Positions 38,863-50,874 of a stretch of 64,000 nt of DNA are shown here, one piece after another. Made by a program: the position numbers and the translations under genes. This DNA comes from Archegozetes longisetosus (taxonomy: Eukaryota; Arthropoda; Arachnida; Sarcoptiformes; Trhypochthoniidae): contig JAEMBT020000003.1 in the NCBI GenBank assembly GCA_018873245.2, positions 4,917,843 through 4,981,842 on the forward strand, given 5' to 3'. Each line of letters begins with the position of its first letter. Within the stretch, counting starts at the first letter, position 1. The notes beneath the pieces are model-generated. The model had not been told where the DNA came from. It saw only the letters and a program-made list of their open reading frames with translations, and did not search any database.

Positions 38863-40779
38863 CAGTGGAATCCCGAATTTATGTACTCTTTGGGGGAACA
38901 GAAATTGGTACATAAAATAGGAAGTACATAAAATCCGAACAGTAGTTTAAAAGTGTTACTATAAACATTCTGTTCTTAATCTTCTATTGAGTTATTGCTG
39001 AAATCGATTTACAAAATAGTCAGTTATTTTGTTCTGTTTTGTAACTTAAGATACATTTGAAAATATCTTTGACTCTATTTTGTTAAGATCATCTAAGAGA
39101 TCATCACAAAAATCTGTTTCCCTGTTGACTAGCAGAGTTTAAGTGAATATAATAGTTGAGTTACTTCAACAATAGTTACTTTTGCACTTTCAATATCACA
39201 ACATTCGTCAGTATCATCACATACATCAAGTGAATCAGTTAAAATGTCTTCATTTATGTTATCACAGGAAATGACTCCTATATCTTCAGAAGTGCATAAG
39301 TTATCATCTATAGCAACAAATTCTTCAAAGTTAGTTCCTTCAATACTTAGTTTTGCCATTTCTTTCCAATTATTCGGAAAAACATCGATTTCTTCAATAA
39401 CTTCATCTTCGTTTAATTGTTTTGGTAAAAAGCCACTCTTTTTAAAGCAATTAGACATAGTTTTAGATGTTATCTGATCCCAACCATGCTTTGCCATATA
39501 AATGGCGTCCAAAATTGATACCGAATTTGGTTCAACTTTCTTTCCCTCATCAATAATTGAGATTAATTTACGAACCAAACTTAAACGATAGTAACTCTTA
39601 AAACACTTTATCATTCCTTGATCCATTGGTTGTAATACTGCAGTCGTATTTGAAGGAAAATAGACAAGTTTTATGTTAGAAAACAAAAGATGCGGACGCG
39701 AGAAACAGTTGTCAATGAACAGGAGGATATTTCTTCCTTCTTTAGCCATTCGTCTGTTAATTTTATTTAAGGTCTGTTCAAACGTAGTTGAGGTCATCCA
39801 AGCCTTTTGATTTTGCATGTAATCAAATGGCAAATGTTTGATTCCTTTAAAACATCTGGGTTTTTGAGATTTTCCAATGACTGTTAACCGTAGTTTCTCG
39901 GAACATTCCATATTCGCACAAACTAATATCGTTACATTTTCTTTGCTTTATTTTCCAGTTTTACATCTAATTCCTTTAATTTTATAAGCCTTGTTGGATA
40001 ATAAACGATAATAGACTCCCATTTCATCCTCATTAAATATATTCTTACAATCATACCCTTCTAAATGTTTTGGGAGTTTGTTTTGGATCCAATCCGAAGT
40101 TAGTTCTGCTAATATAGAATTAGCATCACCATGAATTGTCTCAAAGATGACTTTGTGTCGTTTTTTGAATCGATCAATAAAACCCTGAGAGCCAATAAAC
40201 TCATTGTGACCTAGTTTTGCTGCGATGTCCTTTGACTTCTCTATAAGTATGAGCCCGCTCATTGGAATACTATTGTTATTACAATTAGTAATGAGGTTGA
40301 GAAGACCTTCGATATCCAGATAAGCGGTTGTTTTAAGAGACTTTTGCTGTGTAGAAGTCGTTGTCTCGTATTCCTTCTTTATTTTATCTCTATTTCTAAC
40401 AACTTCGCTAACATTTGTCTTTCCTTTTAATGTGTATTTACTCGCAATATCATAGTATTTCGTTTTTCGGTCCACATCTTGTAAAATAAGATATTTTGTC
40501 TCTAAACTGATTGAAACACGCTTTTTGGTGCCATACTTTCATTAAAAAGTTATTTTGACTTAAAAATCGCCGATTGTTTACTTATTTCTAAGCAAACCTA
40601 TGTTTATAGAAGCTTAGCAAAGGACAAGTACATAGAATTGAAGAGTACATAATATCGAAGTACACAAAATCCGAGACCTTTTAACATTATAGTATAGGGG
40701 ACTTCACTGGGGATTTCAAAGGCGTACATAAGATTGAAAAGTACATAAAACCCGAGTACATAGATTCGGGGTTCCACTG
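38863..40779 (-). mobile_element. Tigger (pogo-superfamily) DNA transposon in intron 1 of copy F
   Basis: Ends CAGTGGAATCCCGAATTTATG and, inverted, CAGTGGAACCCCGAATCTATG, both flanked by TA (38861-38862, 40780-40781). Sister introns read GAATGAAATACCTT without it, an exact empty site. At 1917 bp it is near full length. Confidence 0.92.
39129..40534 (-). pseudogene. Tigger-type transposase with one frameshift and one nonsense codon
   Basis: The likely original ATG is at 40534. One A appears lost from the A-run at about 40522-40526, after which the frame reads a CENP-B-type helix-turn-helix (KRVSISLETK, then YDIASKY) and a second Tc5-type HTH. The DDE core has EDEMGVYY, FIDNCFSRPH and QPMDQGMIKCFK, the three acidic positions of Tigger/jerky transposases. 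A TAA at 39948-39950, in the same frame, separates GK from SKENVTILVCAN. Tigger transposases cut and paste at TA. This copy is disabled but young-looking. Confidence 0.88.
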
Positions 40780-41036
40780 TACCTTTAAAGTAGAATAATT
40801 GTCCTCATTTAACAATAGTTATCTGACAATTCGAAAATTAACTATAACTTATAGCGCTTAACTCAAACAACTTATCTTAAACTGAACTGCAGTCACAACT
40901 TTATCAGTTTCCACTCAGTCCAAAAAACTCAGAAAATGTTGAATTTAAGCAAATTAGTATTGCACTTTTTATACTTTATAATTCTCAATGAATTTTCATT
41001 CCAAAATAAGGTTTCTTATGATATACTGTGAAATAG

Positions 41037-41736
41037 AAAAATATTATTTAGTTTTTATGTTTATTCAGTTTGTTTTCTTCGTTTTAAGAATAAGATATTA
41101 ATCTATTTTTGATAAGATAAAAATAAAGTAATTGTAGAAACTGTAGTTACATCTTTTAGGTGTCCTAAGTTTTTAGTTACAGTACAGGTAAATTTCCAAT
41201 TGACTATGTATTGTTTACCTAAATTACAAGTATTTTGATGTAAGAATAATTTTTCCATTGAGCTAAATATAGTAAGTTTAGGACATCAAAAAGAGTATAA
41301 AAGCAGAGGTGATTTCTTATTAAGGACAGTCTTATTTCTTACTTTGTACTGTAAAGTATGTAAGAATACTCTCTTACTCTGTACTGTATAGTATGTAAGA
41401 AATCTCTCTTACTCTGTACTGTATAGTATGTAAGAAAAGTAATAGTTAATAACTGTTATTGTATCGATATATATATATTTGTATAATTAAAAGAAGATTT
41501 CTATTAAAAGTAAGTTGTAACTTAATTTTCTACTAAAGCACAATTCTATCGAGTCCTATTAGACTCTCTGATAGAATTATAAGTAACTACGGATTGGGAT
41601 CTTACATTGAGGCCCCCCGATTCCAATTCGTACAACTTGGACAAACACACACACACACATGAAAGACTCTACAAAAAACATTTAGATCGGGTCTTTCGTG
41701 TATAGATGATCCCTCGTCACAGAAATAAATGTGACA
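41037..41736 (-). mobile_element. Second solo LTR, 700 bp, in intron 1 of copy F
   Basis: This is the inverse-oriented copy of the LTR at 20694-21247 (on the minus strand TGTCACATTT...TTTCACA), flanked by a direct 4-bp duplication ATAC (41033-41036, 41737-41740). It is 146 bp longer. The difference lies in repeated TACTGTATAGTATGTAAGAA-like units near 41340-41450 and in sequence near 41470-41660. Confidence 0.85.
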
Positions 41737-42665
41737 ATACTTATATAATTGATTGATAAGTGCATAGTATTCGGTTTAGTCTTAGAACTTGAGCTCGCAT
41801 CAGACTAAATGGCAAAGCATGTTGATAATTGGAATCGTCTCCTAGTTTTGCATTAATTTGGTATCAAATCAGATTTAGAAACTTGACTAATTATCTGGAA
41901 TACCCTTAAGTACAATTTATGATTATCTGAATTGGTTTCAGTAAGAATCTGGCAGATTATCAGAAATTTAATTGAGAAATAAAGAACTAAAGTTAACAGT
42001 TTTCTAAAAGTCAACTACAGTCACAACTTTATGAGCTTAGTAGACGTATTCATTCGTTAGAACTACTCTATAGCAGAAAAAGATAGTACTCAGAAATGTA
42101 TTTAAAATTAATATTGTTCAATTCGCAAGTTATTTGTATTCATTATCAAAATTCGCTGACTTGATCGACACCTTATTCTTTGCGTTACGTAAAAAATATG
42201 GTCATATTTCATTTCTGCACTTATATCATCACATTTCTGTCCCCATCTTGGGATGGTTACTGCTTAAAATAAACTTTTTCATCCCTGGTGTCCTTCTTTT
42301 CATGACATTAAACACTTTTGTAAGAATTCGATAATTTATGAAGTTTATCAATGCTCTTATCAAATAAGTAACGTTTCGTTTAATTTTTAATCTTTTTGAA
42401 TTGACAGGTTCACTTCATTGTGTATTCGTATTACGCTTTATCAGCATTTGGGCCATAAAAGCAAAAGTACTTGTGGTGGAAAGGATATATAACACAATTA
42501 CAGTTATTAAAATTCATAATTTATGGTATATATAGTGTTGTAATGATTTTCATGCAAGAGGGCTACCCTTTATTCTGGTTTATAATTATATTTTCTCAAC
42601 CGGTTTTCTTTTTTTATATGTTTTATGATTTCTATCGAAAAGCATATAAAAAACGATCAAATTGA

Positions 42666-43595
42666 CTTAAATCCAATGAGATAATAAATTCTACTCCATT
42701 TAATGGTAAAATTATTATATCCTGCAATATATCAATCAATTTGGTCATTGCATTTATGATACATTTTAACTTTGTTTACCTATTAGTAGATATTTAGATT
42801 TTAGAATAATAACAAACTATCTTTACCTACAATTTTAATGTCAAACCTTTTAATTTGGTTCTATACAATAGAAACCTCTTTATTGTAACTTACAAAATAA
42901 GAAAACTATATTAAACTATGTGGTGGTGGAATTACTATTTTGGGGATAAAAATAGGACTAATTGGAAATATGATTTATAGAAATATAACGATATATATTT
43001 TAATTATTTTTGTTAGCGAAAAGTTTTTAAATCAATAGATTTTATGGTGTCCAAATAATATCGATTTTCTTAAGATTTGAGAAGCCTATTAAATATTAAA
43101 AATTGTGGAATTAGTGAATAAAATTCTGTTTTAAATGGTTAGACATCGAAATGGCTTATTTCATAAGAACTAGTTTCAAAATGCCTAAATCCTGTTCTGA
43201 TTCTCCTAATTACTGATTGTCAAAACCATTATACCAGTTTTCAAATTTTCGCATCAGATAGGGAAACTCAATGCAACATTGTAATTTAAAAAGAGTAAAA
43301 CATTTAAGACTTGAGAGCTAAGCAGAACCTTACTAAACAATCGAGTCATTATTAGGTGGACCGTCAAAGATATAAAGATATTGTGAGAAAACGAAAAATT
43401 GAATTGCTTATGGCTCATATTAGAGCCAGTGCTCGAAACTTAACCTCAAGCGTTCGTTCCTTAGATTAATCCTCAAATTGTGCTGCATAGTCTTTTAAAT
43501 TAAATAGTTATTGCTTCAATTTAAATGATGTCTCCGTTTAAAATACGTTTAAAAATTTTTCAAGCTCCTGAAGTATTAATTCATATCACACGATC
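42666..43595. other. 3' flank of elongase copy F
   Basis: Noncoding, homologous to the region after copy C (16326-16831 and 17301-17742). It lacks the 16832-17300 MITE. Similarity to the C segment ends at 43595. Confidence 0.6.
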
Positions 43596-43692
43596 TTAAG
43601 GTTGCGGACAAAAATATTGTCCTTTAAAAAACTAGTTGTGAGTTTATTATTAAAACAGATTATAATGAAACTGATACAAACTATTAAGTATA

Positions 43693-44448
43693 TACAGGGT
43701 GTAAAAGAAAAGACTCCGTAAAATTAAAAGTTAATAACTTTTTAAATATTAGACCGATTTAAAAAATTTTTTTTGTTTAGAAGTAGAATAATGGGAGTTT
43801 TTTCAGCTTTGGAATTTTTATGATTCTAGCACCCATGTCATTTATATTCGTGAAATAGTTAACATTACAGTCTATGGGAAAAAACTTGAATTTGAATATC
43901 TTGAAAACGCGAGCCGATATCGACACCATTTTTACAGAATATATTTATTATATCGTTATAAGTAACTTTATCAAATTTGACAGCCATTGGTCAAGAACTT
44001 TAAAAATTATGGCTATTTTTCATATTTTCATGCAGAATGTAGAGGATATAAAATAGACTCGGTAAAAGTGAAAGTTAATAACTTTTAATCTGCTTTATTT
44101 AGTAAAGTGAAATTTAAGTGAAAGTAAAGTGAAAATGCTTAGTTTCAAAACTTAAAGACTTGAAATAAAAAAAGCTATAAAGAAATACTTTTAAGGAGTT
44201 CAATATTCTACATTATGTATGAAAAGATGAAAAATAGCCATAACTTTTAATGTTCTTGACCAATGGCTGTCAAATTTGATAAGGTTGACTATAATGATAT
44301 AATAAATATAAAAAATGGTGTCGATATCGGCTCGCGTTTTCAAGATATTCAAATTCAAATTCCAAAGACTGTAATGTTAACTATTTCACAATAATTAAAT
44401 CATTTATTATACTTTAAACATTTTTAAATCGGTCTTTTTACACCCTAA
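43693..44448. mobile_element. Foldback MITE with AGGGTGTAAAA ends
   Basis: The ends read CAGGGTGTAAAAGAA and, inverted, TAGGGTGTAAAAAGACC. Inside, about 43868-44060 pairs with about 44190-44400 (for example GCGAGCCGATATCGACACC and its inverse, and GACAGCCATTGGTCAAGAAC). No gene is seen. The 60-codon frame at 43874 is part of an arm. Confidence 0.7.
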
Positions 44449-45211
44449 GATACAAATTAGACACAATTTTAATAATTAATCTTGGTGCCGTTTACTTAAA
44501 TTAATTTTATAGTGCAGTGTCACATGGTATCAAAATGATGTATCAATTTTTGAATATTGACATACACCCATGGACAAAACTATCTTTAGTTGATTAAAGT
44601 CGAATTAAGACGGTATAACTAAAAATTTGCACAAAATTCTAAAGCCAGTAGAATAAAAACTAGACCGCGCATAATAATGAGCTATATGCCGTTCGATTCG
44701 AATGAATTTGCTATTTCCAAATATCGAACAAAGTATAACTCAAATCTATTAGTTTTAGCCATGGAACACTAAATGAATATCAGAAACGTCAACTTATTGG
44801 ACAATTCTATGAGAAAAATAAGGATAAAGCCAAACCATTCACTGTTAGCTACTTTATGCAAATGGGGTTTAAAAGACGATCGATCTATAATACAATTAGT
44901 CGTGTAGAGAACAATATGTCATTGAAAAGATCAAAAGGTTCGGACCGTAAACCTATTAAAATGAACCACAAAAAAGTTGAAAATCTGATCAATAGTTTCG
45001 ATGGAAAGAAAGGGGTTTCACAAAAAAGACAGGCTCAAAAGTACCAAATAAGTCAGCCATACGTGTCAAAAATCCTCAAATGGACTGGAGTTAAGTATTA
45101 TAAAAGAAGGACAAAACCTAAAACATCTCCAGAACAAGATATAGTGATTCAAAGGCGACTGAATAAATTGAGTAAAACAACTTTTCGTCCATCGAATGGC
45201 TTAAAGATAGT

Positions 45212-45365
45212 TGTTGTATCTGGCGTGCAAAAACGCTGACGTCATCTTTAATAAAGGCGCGCAACACTTGCTATCATAAAACTGTATTATATATAAAAAG
45301 GCATGCGAATATTGTTTGTTTTGTATAGTCAATAATAAAATATATTTTTGAGAACAAATACAAAA
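45212..45365 (+). repeat. 5' LTR, 154 bp
   Basis: Starts TGTTGTATCTGGCGTGCAAA and ends ACAAATACAAAA. It contains TATATATAAAAAGG as a promoter-like box and CAATAATAAAAT as a polyadenylation-like signal. Confidence 0.9.
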
Positions 45366-45436
45366 TTGGCGACGAGGATAAAAGCCCGTTTAATTGAACA
45401 TACGATCAACAAGAAGTGAAACCAAAGTCTAAACCA

Positions 45437-48400
45437 ATGGAAGGAACACTTCGTTCACCACCTCCTTTTGAGCCAACAGGACCTTCGGCTGCATCACGAT
45501 GGGAACGATGGAAGAGAGGACTTAAATCTTATTTACTTGCAATCAATATTTCAGCTACTGCTCGCAAAAGAGCCATTCTTCTACACGCTGGAGGAGAAGC
45601 ACTCCAAGACATCGTCGATGGATTGTCCCAGCCTGGGACAACTTATGACGAAACTGTCGCGGCTTTAGATGCCTTCTTCGCCCCAGCGAAGAATGTCGTA
45701 TTCGAGACACACGTTTTCCTGAAACTCGCACAATCGTCCGACGAATCCATCGACAGTTTCGCAACTCGCTTAAGACAAGCAGCCAAACACTGCGATTTCG
45801 GTGAACTCCAAGATCGCATGTTAACGGTTCAGTTAGTGACAGGTTGCCATGACCCTGTACTAAGAAAACGTTTGCTCCGTGAGGAGAAGCTCACCATTGA
45901 AGCAGCCTTGCAAATATCGAGAGCACACGAAGCCAGTGAGATTCGATCAAAACAATATTCAGACAAAAGCCTATCAAGACAGGATATTGATACGGAAAAA
46001 CCTCAAACAGTAAACACAATTCACTTCCAGAGACAGAAAACTCATAAACAAAGTAGGACCCGAACAGCTAGAGCCACAGGTAACGCAGCCGAGAAACCAG
46101 GCAAGTCTGTCAGTCACTGGACAGAAACGAAACCCTGTGGAAGGTGTGGGGATCAGACGCATAGCGGAAAACAATGTACTATAGCCAAAAATAAGGAGTG
46201 CAGATACTGCCATAAAACTGGTCACTTTGAAGTTGTCTGTAAAGTCAAAAAGTCTGGTCAACAGCGGCATAATTCAAAAGAACCACGACAAGTAAACAGC
46301 GCTACAGCAGTCAATATCTTTAACGTCGGAGATGAACACAATCTGCTATCAGTATCGATACGAGTATGCAACAAGGATATCCGAGTTCTGGTTGATTCAG
46401 GAGCAGCTGTTAATATAATGGGTTCGATGACTTTCCAGTTCCTACGGAAACGAATTCAAGTGCAACCTCCTGACAAGGAAATCTTACCATATGGTGCTCG
46501 TGAACCATTAAAGCTTATTGGGCAATTCAAAGCTGTGACTCAGTACCGAGAAAAATCTGTGTTTACAACATGGTACGTCGTAAACGGCAATTATAAGAAT
46601 CTCCTCAGTCGTCAATCAATGGATCTAAACCTTCTAACACTGCATGTTGACTCAATTGACATATCAACACTTGAACCTGTTATACGCGAGTATCAATAGT
46701 GTTTTTCAGGACTAGGAAAATTAAAAAACTTTCAACTAAGCCTGAACATTGACAATTCCGTACAACCAGTCTCTCAGCCTATCAGAAAGATACCTTTTCA
46801 TTTAAGAGATATAGTCGAGTCAGAGATCAAACGTCTACTATTGCTAGATGTAATTGAGACATCGGATGAACTAACACTTTGGCTTAATCCTGTATGCCCA
46901 GTAGTCAAGCCAAACGGTGACATCAGAATTTGCTTAGATATGCGCAGAGCAAACGAAGCTGTACTTTGTACTCAATATCGAATGCCCACATTTGATGATG
47001 TTGCCCAAGAACTAGATGGGGCAATGGTCATGTCGAAACTAGACCTGAACATGGGCTTTCACCAAATTGAACTCGATGAAAAGTCAAGAATAATTACAAC
47101 GTTTTCTACAGACAGTGGAGTCTATAGATATAAGCGTTTGTTTTTCGGAATTTCTTCTGCCCCTGAAATCTTCCAACTCTTAATACAACAGTCTCTAATA
47201 GGAATACCAGGAGTACGAAACATCGCAGATGATATTCTAGTATTCGGTTCTGATATGGAGGAGCACGACAAGCGACTCAGAATGGTGCTTACTAGGCTCA
47301 TAGAAAAGGTCTGACCCTCAACCAAGCAAAACGTCAATTCCGTACCGCGAAAATCAAGTTTATGGGTCACAACCTGTCAGCAAGAGGTACTTCACCAGAT
47401 GATGCCAAAGTAAAAGCAATTTCAGAATTACTCGAGCCTAGAACTGCTGCTGAAGTACGTTCTGTACTGGGATTATTAGGCTTTTGCTCAAGATTCATTC
47501 CGAATTTTGCTACACTTTCTGAACCTCTTCGTAGATTAACGCGAAGTGGAGTTTCCTGGACATGGGGACAAAAAGAATCTACTGCATTCCAGAAAATGAG
47601 ATCAGCAATGGCCAAAACTGAAACACTTGCTTTCTACAACCACGCCGCAGAAACCATACTTGTAGTCGATGCAAGCCCAGTTGGACTCGGAGCAATATTG
47701 ATACAGAAGCAGAGTGATGGCACCGAAAGGCCCATAGCTTACGCTAGTCGTTTGCTTACTCCAGTCGAACGACGCTACAGTCAAACTGAGCGGGAAGCAC
47801 TTGCAGTTATCTGGGGATGTGAACATTTTAGTCTTTACTTATATGGAGCCGATTTCACGATAAAAACCGATCACCGACCACTCGAAGTATTGTACTCTCC
47901 TAGATCCAAGCCGTCCGCCCGTATCGAAAGATGGGTTCTCAGACTGCAGCCCTTCAGATTCAAGATGCAGTAAATAAAAGTATCTGAAAATGTGGCTGAC
48001 TCGTTATCACGACTCACCAGGAGTGAACCTCAAGCCAATATCGATGACGAAGACGTCTGTTGCCTAAATGCCCTTTTATCCACCTCAGTGCCTAACGCCA
48101 TGTCGTTAGAAGATGTTCGAAAAGCAACTGCAGAAGATGAGAATCTAGTTTCCCTCCAAAAAGCTCTTTTCGCAGGGAAGAAGGAGGAAAGTGTAGAGAC
48201 ATACAGAAGAGTTTGGAATGAACTCTCTGTCGTTGATGGGGTCATACTCCGTGGCCAACGTATTTTGATGCCGAAGTTCTTACGAGACTTAACATTGAAA
48301 CTCGCACATTCTGGACATCAAGGAATGGTACGCACGAAGCAAAGACTCAGAAGTAAAGTTTGGTGGCCAAATATTGATACAGAAGTTGAAAAACTGATAA

Positions 48401-49192
48401 AAACCTGCGTACCGTGCCAGTCAAGTAGAGACAGCTTCACAACCAGGAATAACTCCTACGCGTCTACCTGCAGGACCATGGCAGGAGTTGGCTATAGACA
48501 TCTGCGGACCATTTCCTTCAGGCGACCACGTCATTGTATTAGTCGATTATTACAGCAGATGGCCGGAAGCCTGTATCATGAAAAAGATTACTTCTGCAGC
48601 AATAATCAATTGGCTGGACAGTGTCTTCAGTCGTTTCGGATATCCGAAGAGGCTCACTTCAGATAATGGCCGTCAGTTTGTCTCTTCTGAATTTAAAGAT
48701 TACCTCAACTCATGGAGAATTGAACAACGTCTTTCAACTCCGTACTGGCCTCAAGCAAACGGTATGGTGGAGCGCCTAAACAGGTCGTTTCAACAATCGG
48801 TTGAAGCGTCATTAGTTGATGGTACGTCTTGGAAAAGTGCCCTTCATTCATTCATGTTTGCATATCGTGCAACGACCCATCCAGGTACAGGAAAATCACC
48901 TGCCGAGGTAATATTTGAAAGACGAATGAACGATGGTATTCCTGAACACCCAGAAGCAGGATATAAAGCGACAGATGACCGCGTAACCAACTTTGATAGA
49001 ATTTATAAAACAAAATACGCGATTTACACAAACCGCTACCGCCGAGAAATTAGTAAAATAAGTGTACAGCCAGGTGACCAGGTGTTTATTCGGATAATTG
49101 TTAGGAAAAAGTTAACTTCCCTATATGATCCCAAACCATATACAGTTGTCTCCAGAAAGGGTAGTCAAGTCCTTGTAAGGCACCCTGATTGA
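45437..49192 (+). pseudogene. gag-pol: Gag-Pol of the nested gypsy element, several stops and shifts
   Basis: From the ATG at 45437: Gag with two zinc knuckles (CGRCGDQTHSGKQC and CRYCHKTGHFEVVC), protease VDSGAAVNIM, reverse transcriptase (KLDLNMGFHQIELD, then IADDILVFG), RNase H (VVDASPVGLGAIL), H2C2 and DDE integrase (DICGPF, SDNGRQF, GMVERLN). The frame breaks are TAG at 46697-46699 between protease and RT, a 1-bp shift near 47300 in an A-run, TAA at 47971-47973 before ENVADSLSRL, a shift near 48440, and TGA at 49190-49192 before HTYLRHVEHIKHF. These make it inactive, although the LTRs are almost identical. Confidence 0.9.
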
Positions 49193-49248
49193 CACACATA
49201 CCTCAGGCATGTTGAGCACATTAAGCATTTTTCTGAGAAGGGGAGGGA

Positions 49249-49402
49249 TGTTGTATCTGGCGCGCAAAAACGCTGACGTCATCTTTAATAAAGGCGCGCA
49301 ACACTTGCTATCATAAAACTGTATTATATATAAAAAGGCATGCGAATATTGTTTGTTTTGTATAGTCAATAATAAAATATATTTTTGAGAACAAATACAA
49401 AA
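49249..49402 (+). repeat. 3' LTR, 154 bp
   Basis: Identical to 45212-45365 except for one T/C difference (GGCGCGC versus GGCGTGC near the 5' end). ATAGT follows as the target duplication. Confidence 0.92.
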
Positions 49403-50130
49403 ATAGTGATAGACGATGAGAGTTATTTCACATTGAGTGGCGAAAATATGCCCGGAAACGACGGCTACTACTCTTCTAACAAGTCTTTGACGAGTATTGA
49501 CGTTAAATATCTCAGTAAGACTAAATTTCCAGCTAAAGTTCTGGTATGGGTAGCCATCAGCGAAAACGGTCGTTCTGCAGCTTATTTGGCCCCTAGAAAC
49601 TGTGCCATTGATTCAAAAATCTATTCTAAAGAGTGTATTGAGAAGCGATTGATGCCTTTCTTGAGGAAATATCACGCTGATGGCAGATATGTCTTTTGGC
49701 CAGATTTGGCAACAGCTCATTATGCGAAGAACACAATGGCAGTAATGAATAGATTTGGTATAAACTTTATTGAGCGCGTACATAACCCGCCAAATGTTCC
49801 TCAATTGCGCCCAATTGAGAGGTTTTGGGCTCACCTTAAGACTAAAGTTTATGAAAAGGACTGGAAGGCCAAAAGTATTGATCACTTGAAAGACAGGATT
49901 AGACGAAAGTTAAGGGAAGTCAGCCCAGAGGAAATTATTGAACTAATGAAAAAAGTCAAGACAATCATTAGAAAAGCTGCTGATAAAGGATCGAATTTTA
50001 TGTTTAATTAAAGGTTATTTAATGTACTTTCAGTACATATATTATTTGTAAAATTCTGTCAAGTAATACATAAGTTATAGCATTTTTAGTTTTGTGCAAA
50101 TTTTTAGTTATACCGTCTTACTTTTGACTG

Positions 50131-50435
50131 TATGATTCGAATTTCAAACCGATTTCAGTATTGAGTAGCTGAATAATGAGCATTTTTAAATCTAGAATAT
50201 TTTTTCAAAAGTCACTAGGATCATTGAGTTAAAGTATTTTAAAATTTAAACTTAATTTTCCTTATATTTAAACAATTTTCAAGAGATATTGCTTTGAAAA
50301 ATCAATAGCAATAACTGGATTAAATTAAGTAAAAATTAATTTATTCAAAATAGTTAACATAAAACAAATTTTCAAGAGAATTTTCAATAAATATGGAAAT
50401 ATTTACAAAAGTTAAGCTCAAGTAAGAATTAGTTT
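50131..50435. other. Noncoding spacer
   Basis: AT-rich sequence between the mariner end and the transposase fragment at 50436. Nothing recognised. Confidence 0.4.
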
Positions 50436-50710
50436 CTGATGTGACCGCCGGCTGCCTCCAGCACTTCCTGCAATCGATTGGCCGTTGAATTTAATAAACT
50501 AATGAAATATTGTCTTCAGGAGGCACCACACATTGTTTGATGAGCATTTTGAAGGGCTGCCACCAGTTCCTCTTTTGAATTGATAGCCGGGCGCTCACTT
50601 CTGATCAGTGCCTTTATCATAGAACCAACATTTTCATTAGGATTGAGATTAGTGATTGGAAAGTTAATTCCAATACCTTGAATTCCATTGGAATTCCAGT
50701 TCCACTCCAA
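50436..50710 (-). pseudogene. C-terminal fragment of a Tc1-like transposase
   Basis: The minus-strand frame reads an NLNPNENVGSMIKALI-type motif, close to the LNPIENVW signature of Tc1 transposases, then KEELVAALQNAH. After an in-frame TGA (50516-50518) it continues with NSTANRLQEVLEAAGGH, the usual C-terminal end. The upstream catalytic part is missing and a (GGAATT)-rich stretch follows. It is a relic of a different element from the neighbouring mariner. Confidence 0.65.
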
Positions 50711-50874
50711 GGAATTGGAATGGAATTGGAATTGATAGAAATTGAGGCAAGATTAAGTTTAAATCAATATAATTTTTAATGAAAAGACCAAATAAGCAGG
50801 CTTTGTAGAATACAGAAAAACTTTCACTTGAGTCAGGATCTATCATACTTAATAACGCTCTCAATTATTTCTTA

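Larger units (their letters stand above)
37765..42665 (+). pseudogene. Type-1 ELOVL elongase, copy F, splice-site and nonsense mutations
   Basis: Exon 1 (37765-38104) is intact and exon lengths match copies C and G exactly: exon 2 is 42129-42319 (191 bp) and exon 3 is 42408-42665 (258 bp). HLYHH and YLWWK are recognisable. Two lesions are visible. The acceptor before exon 2 reads AA (42127-42128) instead of AG. Codon TAA at 42456-42458 follows AFGP in exon 3, where sister copies have a sense codon. Intron 1 is stretched to about 4 kb by a Tigger element and a solo LTR. Confidence 0.85.
45212..49402 (+). mobile_element. Short-LTR Ty3/gypsy element nested in the mariner
   Basis: Two 154-bp LTRs (45212-45365 and 49249-49402) differ at one visible base. 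The target duplication ATAGT flanks the whole (45207-45211, 49403-49407). A candidate PBS follows the left LTR (TGGCGACGAGGAT from 45367) and a purine tract, GAGAAGGGGAGGGA, precedes the right LTR. A TATATATAAAAAG box and AATAAA signals are in the LTR. It has no env. Confidence 0.93.
44856..50011 (+). pseudogene. DD37E transposase, interrupted by a retrotransposon
   Basis: The 5' part (to 45211) carries a helix-turn-helix region. An open frame extends upstream to about 44740 without an ATG, so the original start seems lost. The 3' part resumes at 49408 and ends at 50011. The catalytic residues are IDDESYF (first Asp immediately after the insertion point), VFWPDLATAHY and RPIERFW, with 37 residues between second and third: the DD37E type reported from arthropods. 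Apart from the insertion and the missing start, the frame is intact on both sides. Confidence 0.85.
44597..50130 (+). mobile_element. DD37E mariner-type transposon, split by a gypsy insertion
   Basis: The inverted ends share GACGGTATAACTAAAAATTT followed by GCACAAAA and abut TA (44595-44596, 50131-50132). Subtracting the 4191-bp retroelement and its duplication leaves about 1.34 kb, the usual length for the group. The gypsy element lies in the transposase gene. Confidence 0.88.

Noticed and set aside
39940-39960. Frameshift between the two halves of the Tigger transposase
   Set aside because: Both halves are in the same frame; the break is a single TAA codon.
47122-48245. Minus-strand open frames opposite the nested Gag-Pol
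   Set aside because: Shadows of the RT, RNase H and integrase frames.
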